The notes: generated from the letters alone by a model not told the origin. Positions 33,662 to 42,880 are shown, numbered from the stretch's first letter. The stretch is 64,000 bases of DNA from Caballeronia sp. Lep1P3 (GCF_022879595.1 NZ_CP084266.1:682001-746000); one strand, 5' to 3'. Numbers and translations: made by a program.

Positions 33662-34618
33662 ATGAAGCGCATCGACCGCGCGCACAGCATCTTCGACACA
33701 CCCACGCCGGGCCGGCGCGCCTTCTTGCGCGTCGCCGCAGGCGCGGCGCTATGCATGGGCACCGACGCGTCGTTCGCGACCGACGCCGCCATCGAGCCGA
33801 TGCACAAGCGCCCTATCCCGTCGACGGGCGAAGCCTTGCCGATCGTCGGCTGCGGCACCTGGCGCACGTTCGATGTCGGCGACGATCCCGCGCGCCGCCG
33901 CGAACTCGCCGCCGTGCTGCGCGTGCTCTTCGCGGCGGGCGGCTCGGTCATCGATTCGTCGCCGATGTACGGCTCGTCCGAAGCCGTCGCCGGTGCGCTT
34001 CTCACCGAGATGAACGCGCGCGACAAGGCGTTCATCGCGACCAAAGTGTGGACCGAAGGCCGCGACGAAGGCATCGCGCAGATGCGGCAGTCCATGCAGC
34101 GGCTCGCGGCGCCGCGCATCGATCTGATGCAGATTCACAATCTCCTCGACTGGCGCACGCAGCTCGCCACGCTGCGCGACTGGAAAGCGGCCGGGCGCGT
34201 GCGTTATATCGGCGTGACGCATTACACGTCGAGCGCATTCCCGCAGGTCGAAGCCGTGTTGCGCAGCGAGCGCATCGACTTCGTGCAGATCAATTACGCC
34301 GCGAACGACCGCGACGCCGAAGCGCGCCTCTTGCCGCTCGCCGCCGAGCGCGGCGTCGCGGTTATCGTCAATCAGCCGTTCGGCGGCGGGTCGCTGCTTG
34401 CGAGCCTGCGCGGGAAGCCGTTGCCAGCTTTCGCGGGCGACATCGGCTGCGCGAGCTGGGCACAGCTTCTGCTCAAGTTCGTGCTGGGAAACGCGGCGGT
34501 GACATGCGTGATTCCGGGCACGGGCCGCCGCGAATACATGATCGACAACGTCCACGCGGGCATGGGCGTCTATCCGGATGCGGCGCTCAGACGGCGTATC
34601 GCGCAAGCCGTCGCATGA
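33662..34618 (+). CDS. Aldo/keto reductase with a Tat-type signal
   Basis: A 318-residue protein. The N-terminus has GRRAFLRVAAGAAL, a twin-arginine signal (R-R-x-F-L) followed by a hydrophobic stretch. The aldo/keto reductase barrel then shows the catalytic set Asp and Tyr in VIDSSPMYG, Lys in FIATKVW and His in LMQIHNL. Reductases with bound cofactor are plausible Tat substrates. GGAG precedes the ATG. The substrate is unknown. Confidence 0.82.
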   Translation: MKRIDRAHSIFDTPTPGRRAFLRVAAGAALCMGTDASFATDAAIEPMHKRPIPSTGEALPIVGCGTWRTFDVGDDPARRRELAAVLRVLFAAGGSVIDSSPMYGSSEAVAGALLTEMNARDKAFIATKVWTEGRDEGIAQMRQSMQRLAAPRIDLMQIHNLLDWRTQLATLRDWKAAGRVRYIGVTHYTSSAFPQVEAVLRSERIDFVQINYAANDRDAEARLLPLAAERGVAVIVNQPFGGGSLLASLRGKPLPAFAGDIGCASWAQLLLKFVLGNAAVTCVIPGTGRREYMIDNVHAGMGVYPDAALRRRIAQAVA

Positions 34619-34663
34619 AATTCAACCCGTGACGCGCGGCAGCTAGCGAGCGAGAACACAGCC

Positions 34664-35086
34664 ATGAGCGATCCCTTCAACCTGCAACGTTTCGTCGATG
34701 CCCAACAAGGCGTAATCGACGACGTGCGCGCCGAATTGTCGGCGGGCCGCAAACGCACGCACTGGATGTGGTTCGTGTTCCCGCAGATCGCCGGACTCGG
34801 CCACAGCCCGATGGCGCAGCGCTACGCGATCCAGTCCCGCGCCGAAGCGCAGGCGTACTGCGCGCATCCGGTGCTCGGCGCGCGGCTCGTCGAACTGACG
34901 GGCGTGGTCAACGGCATCGAAGGGCGCGGCATCGAAGACATCTTCGGTTATCCGGACGACATGAAATTCCATTCGTCGATGACGCTTTTCTCGCGCACCG
35001 CGCCCGACGCAACTGTCTTCGATCAAGCGCTGCGCCGGCATTTCGGCGGCCTTCCCGACGAAGCGACGCTTCAGCGCCTTGCCTGA
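34664..35086 (+). CDS. DUF1810 family protein
   Basis: A 140-residue protein matching the DUF1810/YfhH-like family: FNLQRFVDAQQGVIDDVRAEL, THWMWFVFPQIAGLG and DDMKFHSSMTLF are its hallmark segments. The family is cytoplasmic and of unknown function, with a predicted calpastatin-like or ADP-ribose-related fold. The gene is 45 nt after the aldo/keto reductase. Confidence 0.8.
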   Translation: MSDPFNLQRFVDAQQGVIDDVRAELSAGRKRTHWMWFVFPQIAGLGHSPMAQRYAIQSRAEAQAYCAHPVLGARLVELTGVVNGIEGRGIEDIFGYPDDMKFHSSMTLFSRTAPDATVFDQALRRHFGGLPDEATLQRLA

Positions 35087-35158
35087 ACCCGCCGACGGGC
35101 ATGGCCGTTGCGCCGCCCGCAGCCGTCATCTCGCGTCATATCAGAGGAGCGCGACATC

Positions 35159-35368
35159 ATGAGCCGAGCGCTGAAGCCGCACGACAAAGTGAGCTGGAAC
35201 ACGCCGCAAGGCGAAACGACGGGCCACATCGTTCGCGTGATTTCCGAGCGCACGAAGCTCGACGGCCACACCGTGAACGCGTCGCCCGACGATCCCCATT
35301 ACGAAGTGGAAAGCGACAAGAGCGGCAAGCACGCGGTGCACAAGGGGAGCGCGCTCAAGCGGCTCTAG
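35159..35368 (+). CDS. DUF2945 (TUDOR-like, hypervirulence-associated) small protein
   Basis: A 69-residue protein. KPHDKVSWNTPQGETTGHIV, SPDDPHYEVESDKSGKHAVH and KGSALKRL match the DUF2945/HVA1 TUDOR-like family. The start at 35159 has GAGGAG upstream; an upstream open frame has none. The role is unknown. Confidence 0.8.
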   Translation: MSRALKPHDKVSWNTPQGETTGHIVRVISERTKLDGHTVNASPDDPHYEVESDKSGKHAVHKGSALKRL

Positions 35369-35498
35369 CCCGAAGCCGCGCGCCCATGTGCGCCGCGACA
35401 CGAATCCTGCAAAAGCCGCGATAAACGGTCAAACTGCTACCGCTCGAGTCTCGCGCGGCTGTCGGGAACCGTTTGCCAACTCTTTTGAGGAATTGAAA

Positions 35499-35936
35499 AT
35501 GAACTTGAAACGCGTGGCACTGCTCTTCGCATCGTCGGCCATTGGCTTCGCTTCGGCGCCTTCGTTCGCGCAGGTCGCGGGCGCGCAGCCGCTCGGCGTC
35601 TCCGTCGAAGTGTCGACGGCGATCATCGACGGCTGGAGCGTGAAGAAGTCGATTCTCAACAAGCCCGTCGTCAACGATGACGGCGCGCGCGTCGGCGTGA
35701 TCCACGACATCATCGTGGCGCCCGACCATTCGGTGTCGTTCGCGATCATCGCGGCGAACCAGTTCCTCGGCATGTCGCACCACGATGTCGCCGTTCCCAT
35801 CGAGCAGCTCGATTTCAGGAACGGCAAGCTGGTGCTGCCGGGCGCGACGAAGGACGCGATCAAGGCGCTGCCCGAATTCCAGTACTCGAAAGTGAAGGCG
35901 ACGCCGGTGGCGCGCGCCCAGTTCGAGCATCATTGA
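35499..35936 (+). CDS. Exported PRC-barrel domain protein
   Basis: A 145-residue protein with a signal peptide ending SFA-QVA and a PRC-barrel domain (ILNKPVVNDDGARVGVIHDIIV, VAVPIEQLDFRNGKLVLPGA). GAGGAATTGAAA before the ATG at 35499 decides the start over the longer frame from 35388. Periplasmic PRC-barrel proteins are common in Burkholderiaceae and of unknown function. Confidence 0.8.
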   Translation: MNLKRVALLFASSAIGFASAPSFAQVAGAQPLGVSVEVSTAIIDGWSVKKSILNKPVVNDDGARVGVIHDIIVAPDHSVSFAIIAANQFLGMSHHDVAVPIEQLDFRNGKLVLPGATKDAIKALPEFQYSKVKATPVARAQFEHH

Positions 35937-35978
35937 TCGCTTGCGGCATAACAATTCTTAACGGAGACCGGATTGCCC

Positions 35979-36962
35979 ATGTTCAACGCTCTTTTGCTCG
36001 ACAAGGAGGACGAACGCACCGTCGCGTCGGTTCAGCCGATCGACGAATCGCGTCTCGCGGATGGCGACGTGACCGTGCGTATCGAATTTTCGACGCTCAA
36101 CTACAAGGACGCGCTCGCGATCACCGGCAAGGCGCCGGTCGTGCGCAAGTTCCCGATGGTGCCGGGCATCGACTTCGCGGGCGTGGTCGAGCACAGCGCG
36201 CACGCGGACTACAAGCCCGGCGATCTCGTCGTGCTCAACGGCTGGGGCGCCGGCGAGACGCACTGGGGCGGGCTCGCGCAGAAGGCGCGCGTGGCGGGCG
36301 ATCATCTGATCGCGCTGCCCCCGAAAATCACGACGCGTCAGGCGATGGCCGTCGGCACGGCGGGCTACACGGCGATGCTCTGCGTGCAGGCGCTCGCGCA
36401 GCACGGCGTCGCGCCCGGCGACGGCGACGTGCTCGTGACCGGCGCGAACGGCGGCGTCGGCAGCTTCGCGGTGACGATTCTCGCGAAACGCGGCTATCGC
36501 GTGATCGCATCGACCGGGCGGCCCGAGGAAGCGGCGCGGCTCTCGCAACTCGGCGCGGCGGACATCGTCGAGCGCACGACGCTCTCCGCGCCCGGCAAGC
36601 CGCTGCAGAAGGAGCGCTTCGCGGCGGCGGTGGATTGCGTCGGCAGCCATACGCTCGCGAACGTCTGCGCGAGCCTGCGCTACGGCGGCGCGGTCGCCGC
36701 CTGCGGACTCGCGCAAGGCATGGATTTTCCGGCGACGGTCGCGCCGTTCATCCTGCGCGGCGTCGCGCTGCTCGGCGTCGACAGCGTCTATGTGCCACGG
36801 CCACGGCGCATCGCGGCGTGGAACGCCATCGCCGATGAAATTCCGGTCGAAACGATCGAAAGCGTCGCGAGCACGATTGCGCTCGGCGAAACGCCGGATT
36901 TTGCGGCGCGATTGCTGCGCGGCGAGGTGAAGGGGCGCGTGATCGTGGATGTGAATGCGTGA
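35979..36962 (+). CDS. acuI: AcuI/YhdH-type acrylyl-CoA reductase (MDR family)
   Basis: A 327-residue medium-chain reductase of the quinone-oxidoreductase class that lacks the zinc site. LNYKDALAITGKAPVVRKFP and PGIDFAGVVE are characteristic of the YhdH/AcuI group, and LVTGANGGVGSFAV is the NADPH-binding motif. The group reduces acrylyl-CoA to propionyl-CoA with NADPH. A TTG at 35973 sits 6 nt after a GGAG site and is an alternative start to the ATG at 35979. Confidence 0.82.
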   Translation: MFNALLLDKEDERTVASVQPIDESRLADGDVTVRIEFSTLNYKDALAITGKAPVVRKFPMVPGIDFAGVVEHSAHADYKPGDLVVLNGWGAGETHWGGLAQKARVAGDHLIALPPKITTRQAMAVGTAGYTAMLCVQALAQHGVAPGDGDVLVTGANGGVGSFAVTILAKRGYRVIASTGRPEEAARLSQLGAADIVERTTLSAPGKPLQKERFAAAVDCVGSHTLANVCASLRYGGAVAACGLAQGMDFPATVAPFILRGVALLGVDSVYVPRPRRIAAWNAIADEIPVETIESVASTIALGETPDFAARLLRGEVKGRVIVDVNA

Positions 36963-37136
36963 GGGTCGATGTCGTCGGCGGCTATGCGGTCAACGCGACG
37001 CGACGCGCGGCGCTTAGCGATCGCGCTGACGGTGAATCGCGTCGGATCGCACCATCTGCGGATCGAGGCCATGAAGCTCGCGTTCGCTCTCTTGCCAGAT
37101 GCTCGACTGCGACGCGGCCAACGAATGCCTTATCAA

Positions 37137-37274
37137 TGTGAACGCCTGACGGCTGCGGCACGACGCCTTTCGCGCGAGCGCAATGGCACCGGCGGTTCGC
37201 ACGGCTGTCAACGGCTGCGGCAGCGTGACCCGAGCGTGACCCGAGCGCGAGCCATGCGTCTGCAGCAATCGGCG
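37137..37274. repeat. Long direct repeat, copy A (138 nt)
   Basis: It begins TGTGAACGCCTGACGGCTGC and ends ATGCGTCTGCAGCAATCGGCG. It matches copy B at 37321-37427 almost base for base, with one clear substitution (CAATGG against CAAAGG). It contains a 31-nt segment, with the doubled GTGACCCGAGC, that copy B lacks. Confidence 0.88.
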
Positions 37275-37320
37275 ACGCGGCCAACGCGACACGCGACGCG
37301 CGACGAATCGCCGTAGTCGA

Positions 37321-37427
37321 TGTGAACGCCTGACGGCTGCGGCACGACGCCTTTCGCGCGAGCGCAAAGGCACCGGCGGTTCGCACGGCTGTCAACGGCT
37401 GCGGCAATGCGTCTGCAGCAATCGGCG
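37321..37427. repeat. Long direct repeat, copy B (107 nt)
   Basis: Same sequence as copy A without the 31-nt internal segment; 138 minus 31 equals 107 exactly. The copies are 46 nt apart. The pair looks like a recent local duplication followed by a deletion in copy B or an expansion in copy A. Confidence 0.88.
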
Positions 37428-37467
37428 GCTACGCGATCGACTCGCCAGTTCCAGATCACACGCAAAT

Positions 37468-39174
37468 TCAGAACGTATTCCAGCCGTCCGCGCTCGCGAC
37501 GGCTGGTTCTTTGCGCACCACCCGCCGCGTGACCGCAGCCCGCTTGACCGAAGCAACAGGAGCCTTCGGAGCAACGAAAGCCGCCGACTGCGCAACCTCC
37601 CCCGCCTCGACCGAGAAAAACGCCATCACGTCGTTGAGCCTGCGCCCCTGCTGCTCGAGCGACTGCGACGCCGCCGCCGCTTCCTCGACGAGCGCGGCGT
37701 TCTGCTGCGTGACCTGATCCATCTGCGTGATCGCCAGATTCACCTGCTCGATGCCGCGTCCCTGCTCCACCGATGCCGCCGCGATCTCCGTCATGATGTC
37801 CGTCACGCGCGCGACCGCCTGCGTCACTTCGGACATCGTGGTGCCGGCTTCGCCCGCGAGCGCCGATCCATCGCGCACCTTGTGGGCGGAATCCGCGATC
37901 AGATCCTTGATTTCCTTCGCCGCCGCCGACGAGCGCTGCGCGAGACTGCGCACCTCGCTCGCGACCACGGCAAAGCCGCGCCCCTGTTCGCCCGCGCGCG
38001 CCGCCTCCACCGCGGCGTTCAGCGCGAGGATGTTCGTCTGAAACGCGATGCTCTCGATCATCCCGGTGATTTCGCCGATACGCGCCGAACTGTCGCTGAT
38101 GCCCTGCATCGTCGAGACGACGCGGCCCACCACATCGCTGCCCTTTCGCGCGACATCGGAAGCGCTCGATGCGAGCGTGCTCGCCTCCTGCGCGTTCTCC
38201 GCGTTCTGCCGGACGGTCGAAGTCAGCTGCTCCATGCTCGCGGCGGTTTCCTGCAATGATGCCGCCTGCTCTTCCGTGCGCTGGCTCAAGTCCGTGTTGC
38301 CGCTCGCGAGTTCCTTCGCCGCGCCGCCCACGGCGCCGCTGCTCTCGCGCACGCGGCACACGGTCTCGGTCAGGCGCGTGTTCATCTGCGCGAGCGCGCG
38401 CAGCAACTCGCCGGTCTCGTCGTTCGTGCGCACGTCGATCCGGCTTCTCAGATCGCCCCGCGCCACCGTCTGGGCGATGCCGACGGCCGCGCCGATCGGC
38501 GCCGTGATCGAGCGCGTGATCGCGATGCCCGCCACCGCCGCGAACAGCGCGCCGAATGTGCACAGCGCGATCAGCAGGTTGCGCTGATTGCGGTAGCTCG
38601 CCTCGTGCTCGCGCACGATCTCGTCGCGACGCGCGTTCGTGTACGTCGCATAGTCTTCCGTGGCCTTCACCAGTTGCGCGAGCAGCGGGCGGCAGTCGTC
38701 GTCGAGCTTGACGATGGCCTCTTCGCGATGGCCCGCGAGCGCAAGCCGCGCAATCTCAGTGGCGACCGGCCCGTACAGCGCCTCGACGCGCATCATCTCG
38801 GCGGCGAGGCTGCGCGCCTTGTCGCTCGTGTCGGTGGCGGCGGCGAGCATGTCGTTGAGCTGCTTCAGACGCGCCGCCACGTCTTCGTGCGCGCGCAGGG
38901 CTTGCGCCTTTTCGAGATCGACGTCCGCCGGACGCGTGACGAGCACCAGATTGCGCGCCGCAATCGCGCGACGATCGACGGCGGCGCGGATTTGCGCGGC
39001 CACATCGGCGCGCGCGTTGATGCCGTGGACGTAGTGCACGAAGCCGTCGGTCGCAACGGACAACGCGCGCAACGACATGCCCGCGACGAGCACCACCAGC
39101 ACGGCCAGCAAGCCGAATCCGGCAATCAGCTTGTTCTTGATCGTCATGTTTCGGAAATACGCGCGGAAATACAC
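37468..39174 (-). CDS. Methyl-accepting chemotaxis protein
   Basis: A 568-residue Tsr-type chemoreceptor. It has a transmembrane helix at about 15-35, a periplasmic four-helix domain of about 150 residues, a second helix near 197-217, a HAMP domain, and the signalling hairpin with IESIAFQTNILALNAAVEAA. The C-terminus DGWNTF resembles the NWETF pentapeptide that tethers CheR and CheB. The GTG at 39174 follows GAGAGG; an ATG at 39147 is the alternative. The ligand is unknown. Confidence 0.9.
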   Translation of the reverse strand: MYFRAYFRNMTIKNKLIAGFGLLAVLVVLVAGMSLRALSVATDGFVHYVHGINARADVAAQIRAAVDRRAIAARNLVLVTRPADVDLEKAQALRAHEDVAARLKQLNDMLAAATDTSDKARSLAAEMMRVEALYGPVATEIARLALAGHREEAIVKLDDDCRPLLAQLVKATEDYATYTNARRDEIVREHEASYRNQRNLLIALCTFGALFAAVAGIAITRSITAPIGAAVGIAQTVARGDLRSRIDVRTNDETGELLRALAQMNTRLTETVCRVRESSGAVGGAAKELASGNTDLSQRTEEQAASLQETAASMEQLTSTVRQNAENAQEASTLASSASDVARKGSDVVGRVVSTMQGISDSSARIGEITGMIESIAFQTNILALNAAVEAARAGEQGRGFAVVASEVRSLAQRSSAAAKEIKDLIADSAHKVRDGSALAGEAGTTMSEVTQAVARVTDIMTEIAAASVEQGRGIEQVNLAITQMDQVTQQNAALVEEAAAASQSLEQQGRRLNDVMAFFSVEAGEVAQSAAFVAPKAPVASVKRAAVTRRVVRKEPAVASADGWNTF

Positions 39175-39222
39175 AATCAGCCTCTCAGGTCTGGTTCTTG
39201 GTTCGCGGCGCCTGCTTGCGCG

Positions 39223-39248
39223 GCCAAACGTTCGCGCGAACGTTTGGC
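39223..39248. repeat. Perfect 26-nt palindrome between divergent genes
   Basis: GCCAAACGTTCGC followed by its exact reverse complement, GCGAACGTTTGGC, lies about 50 nt upstream of the chemoreceptor and 150 nt upstream of the aminotransferase gene. There is no spacer and no T-run, so a dimeric regulator site is more likely than a terminator. Confidence 0.85.
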
Positions 39249-39394
39249 ACCGACGCGGCGCGCTTCATCCATGATTACGGCGCTGGCGGCTCGCTCTGAA
39301 GGGTGGCCGCGAGGCTCGTCGATTTTCTGTTCGCAGCCGGCGGCCGGGCGGCGATGGGCGATACTGGTGCGTTCACCGTTTCCAGATTCCGCCC

Positions 39395-40660
39395 ATGCCC
39401 GATCTGCTCGACATCCGCACCCCCGACTTCCATTCGGCGATGGCCGCGCTGCCCCCGACGCCCGCGCCCTCGCCGACGCTCGCCGCCGACGAAACGTACT
39501 GGAGCGCCGTGCGCGCGCTGTATCGTCAGTCGGATGCGCTCGTCAACCTGGAGAACGGCTACTGGGGCGCGATGGCCGAGCCGGTCAAATCGGTGTTCCA
39601 TTACTGGATCGAGCGCGTGAACCATGAGACGACGACGCTCGTGCGTGCGCAGTGGTCCGCGATCCACGATGGCCTGCGCGAGCGCGTCGCGGCGGCGATG
39701 GGCTGCGCGGCCAGCGAGATCGAGCTGACCCGCAACGCGACCGAAGCGCTGCTCGCGCTCATCAGCGGCTATAACGGCGTAGCGCCCGGCGATACCGTGC
39801 TCTACAGCGATCTGGACTATCCGTGCGGCAAGGACGCGATGGAATGGCTGCGCGAACGGCGCGGCGTGACGCCGGTGCGGATCACGATTCCCGAGCCGGA
39901 AGCGTCGCAGACGGATTTCCGCCGCCGCGTCATCGAGACCTACGCCGACGCGCTGCGCGCGCATCCGCGCACGCGGCTCGTGCTGCTGTCGCATGTCTGT
40001 TTCGCGACCGGCCTCGTGATGCCCGTCGCGGAGCTATCGGCGCTCGCGAAAGAGGCCGGCGCGGACGTGATCGTCGATGCCGCGCATTCGTGGGGCGCGC
40101 TCGACTTCGACGTGCCGTCGCTCGACGCGCCGTTCGCCGCACTGAATCTGCACAAGTGGATCGGCGCGCCGCTCGGTTGCGGCGCGGTGTATGTGCGCCG
40201 GGGGCGCGTCGGTTCGATCGACCCTTATCTCGGCGACCGAACCTGGCCCGCCGACGACATCCGCGCGCGCGTGCATACCGGCTCGCCGAACTTCGCGGCG
40301 TGGCTCGCGCTGCCGGCGGCGCTGGAGTTGCACGAGCGCATCGGCGCGCACGCGAAGGAAGCGCGGCTGCGCGCGCTGCGCAACGCATGGGTCAAGCCGG
40401 CCCGCGCGCTGCCCGGCGTGCGAATCCTCACGCCCGACGATCCTTCGATGACGGCGGGCATCACCGCTTTCCGGCTCGACGGACGCACCGCGAAAGCCAC
40501 GAGCGATGCGCTGCGCGAGCGCTTCGGCATCTTCACCGTGACGCGGCCCGGCCCGGACGCCGGAGATGTCGTGCGCGTGACGCCCGCCGTCTTCTCGCGG
40601 ATGTCGGATGCCGCGCGGCTCGCCGATGCGCTCGGCGTGCTCGCGCGCGAGCCGCGTTGA
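39395..40660 (+). CDS. Class V aminotransferase-like PLP enzyme
   Basis: A 421-residue fold-type I PLP enzyme of the NifS/isopenicillin N epimerase-like group. ELTRNATEALLALISGY binds the cofactor phosphate, DVIVDAAHSWGALDFDV has the PLP-stacking Asp-x-x-His pattern, and LNLHKWIGAPLG holds the Schiff-base Lys. No cysteine desulfurase loop is evident, so a racemase, epimerase or lyase is as likely as a transaminase. It stands alone, with a tandem repeat directly at its stop codon. Confidence 0.75.
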   Translation: MPDLLDIRTPDFHSAMAALPPTPAPSPTLAADETYWSAVRALYRQSDALVNLENGYWGAMAEPVKSVFHYWIERVNHETTTLVRAQWSAIHDGLRERVAAAMGCAASEIELTRNATEALLALISGYNGVAPGDTVLYSDLDYPCGKDAMEWLRERRGVTPVRITIPEPEASQTDFRRRVIETYADALRAHPRTRLVLLSHVCFATGLVMPVAELSALAKEAGADVIVDAAHSWGALDFDVPSLDAPFAALNLHKWIGAPLGCGAVYVRRGRVGSIDPYLGDRTWPADDIRARVHTGSPNFAAWLALPAALELHERIGAHAKEARLRALRNAWVKPARALPGVRILTPDDPSMTAGITAFRLDGRTAKATSDALRERFGIFTVTRPGPDAGDVVRVTPAVFSRMSDAARLADALGVLAREPR

Positions 40661-40724
40661 ACAGGTTGAACAGGTTGAACGGGTTGAGCGGGTTGAGCGG
40701 TTGAGCGGTTGAGCGGTTGAGCGG
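40656..40724. repeat. GTTGAACAG/GTTGAGCGG tandem repeat
   Basis: About eight units of 8-9 nt: GTTGAACAG twice, GTTGAACGG, GTTGAGCGG, then GTTGAGCG units. The aminotransferase stop codon lies in the first unit. It is likely length-variable by slippage. Confidence 0.85.
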
Positions 40725-40823
40725 GTCGCGCGCGTTAGCAACGTTATGCGCGTTATGCGGGCTAAGCGGCGTGCTATAGCAAGCGCATCGCGCCCGAGCG
40801 AAAACGCGCGCGCAGGCCCGCGC

Positions 40824-41654
40824 CTAACGCGCCAGCGCGCCCGCATCGAGCCCTTCGATCAGCTCGCCGAGCGCCTCGGAGCACGGCGCTTCGACCTTGA
40901 GCGCGAGCAGGGAATCGGCGCGCGTCTTGCCGATGTTGATCGCCGCGATCGGCTTGCCGCTCTTCGCAGCCCATTCGCAAAACCGGTAGCCGGAATACAC
41001 CATCAGCGACGATCCGACCACGAGCATCGCGTCCGCCGCCTCGAGTGCGGTCGCCGCGTCGTGCACGAGTTCGCGCGGCACGCTCTCGCCGAAAAACACG
41101 ACGTCCGGCTTCAGCAGTCCGCCGCAGTGGGTGCAGCCGGGCACGTCGAAGGCGGCGAAGTCGATGTCTTCGATATGCGCGTCGCCGTCCGGAACGGCGG
41201 GCGCGCTATAGCCCACGAAATCGGGATTCGCCGCTTCCAGCATGCGCTGCACGGCCGCCCGTTCATGCCGCGCGCCGCACGACATGCAGCGCACGCGCCC
41301 GATGTTCCCGTGCAGTTCGATCACGTCGGCATTTCCGGCGCGCGTGTGCAGTCCATCGACGTTCTGCGTGACGAGACGATGCACGCGCGAACGCGCCGCC
41401 AGCGCGCGCACCGCATGATGCGCGGCGTTCGGCTGCGCGTTGGCAACCACCGGCCACCCGATCAGGCTGCGCGCCCAATAGCGCCGCCGCGCGTAGTCGG
41501 AACCGAGGAAATCCTTCAGCAGAATCGGCGCGCGGCCGGTGCGCTGGCCCTCGCGATCGCGATAGCACGGAATGCCGGACTCGGTGCTGATACCCGCGCC
41601 CGAAAGCACGAAGAGCCGCGGATGCCGCTCGACGAAGTCATGAAGTGAAAGCAC
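40824..41654 (-). CDS. SIR2-family NAD-dependent protein deacylase
   Basis: A 276-residue sirtuin. It shows GAGISTESGIPCYRD, TQNVDGLH and the catalytic His in ELHGNIG. The zinc ligands are the two CxxC pairs CMSC and CTHC. FFGESVP and VVGSSLMVYSG complete the NAD site. The GTG at 41654 follows AAGGA at good distance and is preferred to an upstream TTG at 41675. Cytoplasmic deacylation of protein lysines is the expected activity. Confidence 0.88.
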   Translation of the reverse strand: MLSLHDFVERHPRLFVLSGAGISTESGIPCYRDREGQRTGRAPILLKDFLGSDYARRRYWARSLIGWPVVANAQPNAAHHAVRALAARSRVHRLVTQNVDGLHTRAGNADVIELHGNIGRVRCMSCGARHERAAVQRMLEAANPDFVGYSAPAVPDGDAHIEDIDFAAFDVPGCTHCGGLLKPDVVFFGESVPRELVHDAATALEAADAMLVVGSSLMVYSGYRFCEWAAKSGKPIAAINIGKTRADSLLALKVEAPCSEALGELIEGLDAGALAR

Positions 41655-41775
41655 GTACTGTCCTTGAGCGCGCAAGCCGCGCGCAACGTGGCCGATGCAG
41701 TATCTTGAAAACCTACGCGCCGACTATACGGGCAAACGGCGCGCCGCGCACCGGCCTTACCACTTTCGAAGAACG

Positions 41776-41781
41776 TATAAT
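41776..41781 (+). promoter_or_regulatory. Candidate -10 box upstream of the alcohol dehydrogenase
   Basis: TATAAT lies 70 nt before the alcohol dehydrogenase ATG. No convincing -35 hexamer is found 16-18 nt upstream, so activation by a regulator would be needed. Confidence 0.3.
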
Positions 41782-41851
41782 TGGCTTGACCAAATCACGC
41801 TGCATGGATAGATTGATGCGCTGCCCCACTCCTATTCGAACGAGAGACACG

Positions 41852-42862
41852 ATGCTGACCGTCATTTGCGAAACGCCCGGAACCCTCAAGGCCGAACAGC
41901 GCGACAAACCGCAGCGCGGCGAGAACGAAGTGCTTGTGCGCGTGAAGCGCGTCGGCGTATGCGGCACGGACCTGCACATTTTCACGGGCAACCAGCCGTA
42001 TCTGTCGTATCCGCGCGTGATGGGTCACGAACTGTCGGGCGTGATCGAGGAAGCGGACGCCGCGAGCGGCCTTTCCGCTGGCGACACGGTCTACGTGATG
42101 CCGTACCTGTCGTGCGGCAAGTGCATCGCGTGCCGTCAGGGCAAGACCAATTGCTGCGTGAACATTCAGGTGCTCGGCGTTCATCGCGATGGCGCTTTCA
42201 CCGAATATCTGAATCTGCCCGCGCAATTCGTCCACAAGGCCGAAGGCGTGACGCTGGATCAGGCCGCCATGGTCGAATTCCTCGCCATCGGCGCGCATGC
42301 GGTGCGCCGCGCGGACGTGCAGCCGGGCCAGCGCGTGCTCGTCGTCGGCGCGGGTCCGATCGGCATGGCGGCCATCACGTTCTCGCGGCTGCGCGGCGCG
42401 ACTGTCACGGCGCTCGACACGCGCGAGGATCGCCTCGCGTTCTGCCGTCGCGAGTTGAAGGCGGACGCGACCGTGCAGATCGGCGAGCGCGACAAGGAGG
42501 AACTGTCGCGGCTCACGAACGGCGAATTCTTCGATGTCGTCTTCGATGCGACCGGCAACTCGCGCGCGATGGAACGCGGCTTCGAGTTCATCGCGCACGG
42601 CGGCAAGTACGTGCTGGTGTCGATCGTGCCCGACCGCATCTCCTTTGCCGATCCGGAATTTCACAAGCGCGAGGCGACGCTGCTCGCGAGCCGCAACGCA
42701 ACGCCCGAAGACTTCGAAACCGTGCTCACGGCAATGCGCGAAGGCAAGGTGCCGACCGATGCGCTCAACACGCACCGCATGTCGCTCAACGACGTGCCGG
42801 AGCGCTTCTCGTCGCTGCTCGATCCGAAGGCGGGCGTCGTGAAGGCGATCGTCGAGTGCTGA
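41852..42862 (+). CDS. Zinc-dependent alcohol/polyol dehydrogenase (MDR family)
   Basis: A 336-residue enzyme. VGVCGTDLHIF and GHELSGVIEE carry the catalytic zinc ligands, CGKCIACRQGKTNCC the structural zinc cysteines, and VVGAGPIGMAA the NAD-binding motif. It is closest in style to L-idonate/L-galactonate/sorbitol dehydrogenases (LgoD-like). The ATG at 41852 is used; the frame is open to 41645. Substrate not determinable here. Confidence 0.8.
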   Translation: MLTVICETPGTLKAEQRDKPQRGENEVLVRVKRVGVCGTDLHIFTGNQPYLSYPRVMGHELSGVIEEADAASGLSAGDTVYVMPYLSCGKCIACRQGKTNCCVNIQVLGVHRDGAFTEYLNLPAQFVHKAEGVTLDQAAMVEFLAIGAHAVRRADVQPGQRVLVVGAGPIGMAAITFSRLRGATVTALDTREDRLAFCRRELKADATVQIGERDKEELSRLTNGEFFDVVFDATGNSRAMERGFEFIAHGGKYVLVSIVPDRISFADPEFHKREATLLASRNATPEDFETVLTAMREGKVPTDALNTHRMSLNDVPERFSSLLDPKAGVVKAIVEC

Positions 42863-42880
42863 TCGTCGAGTGCTGATGGG

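Larger units (their letters stand above)
36963..37467. other. 505-nt intergenic region made largely of repeats
   Basis: No gene is recognised. The region is dominated by a long direct repeat (listed separately), a doubled GTGACCCGAGC at about 37225-37247, and further GCGACGCG-type simple sequence. Confidence 0.6.

Noticed and set aside
40656..40724. Possible CRISPR-like repeats
   Set aside because: Units are 8-9 nt and contiguous, with no spacers and no cas genes nearby.
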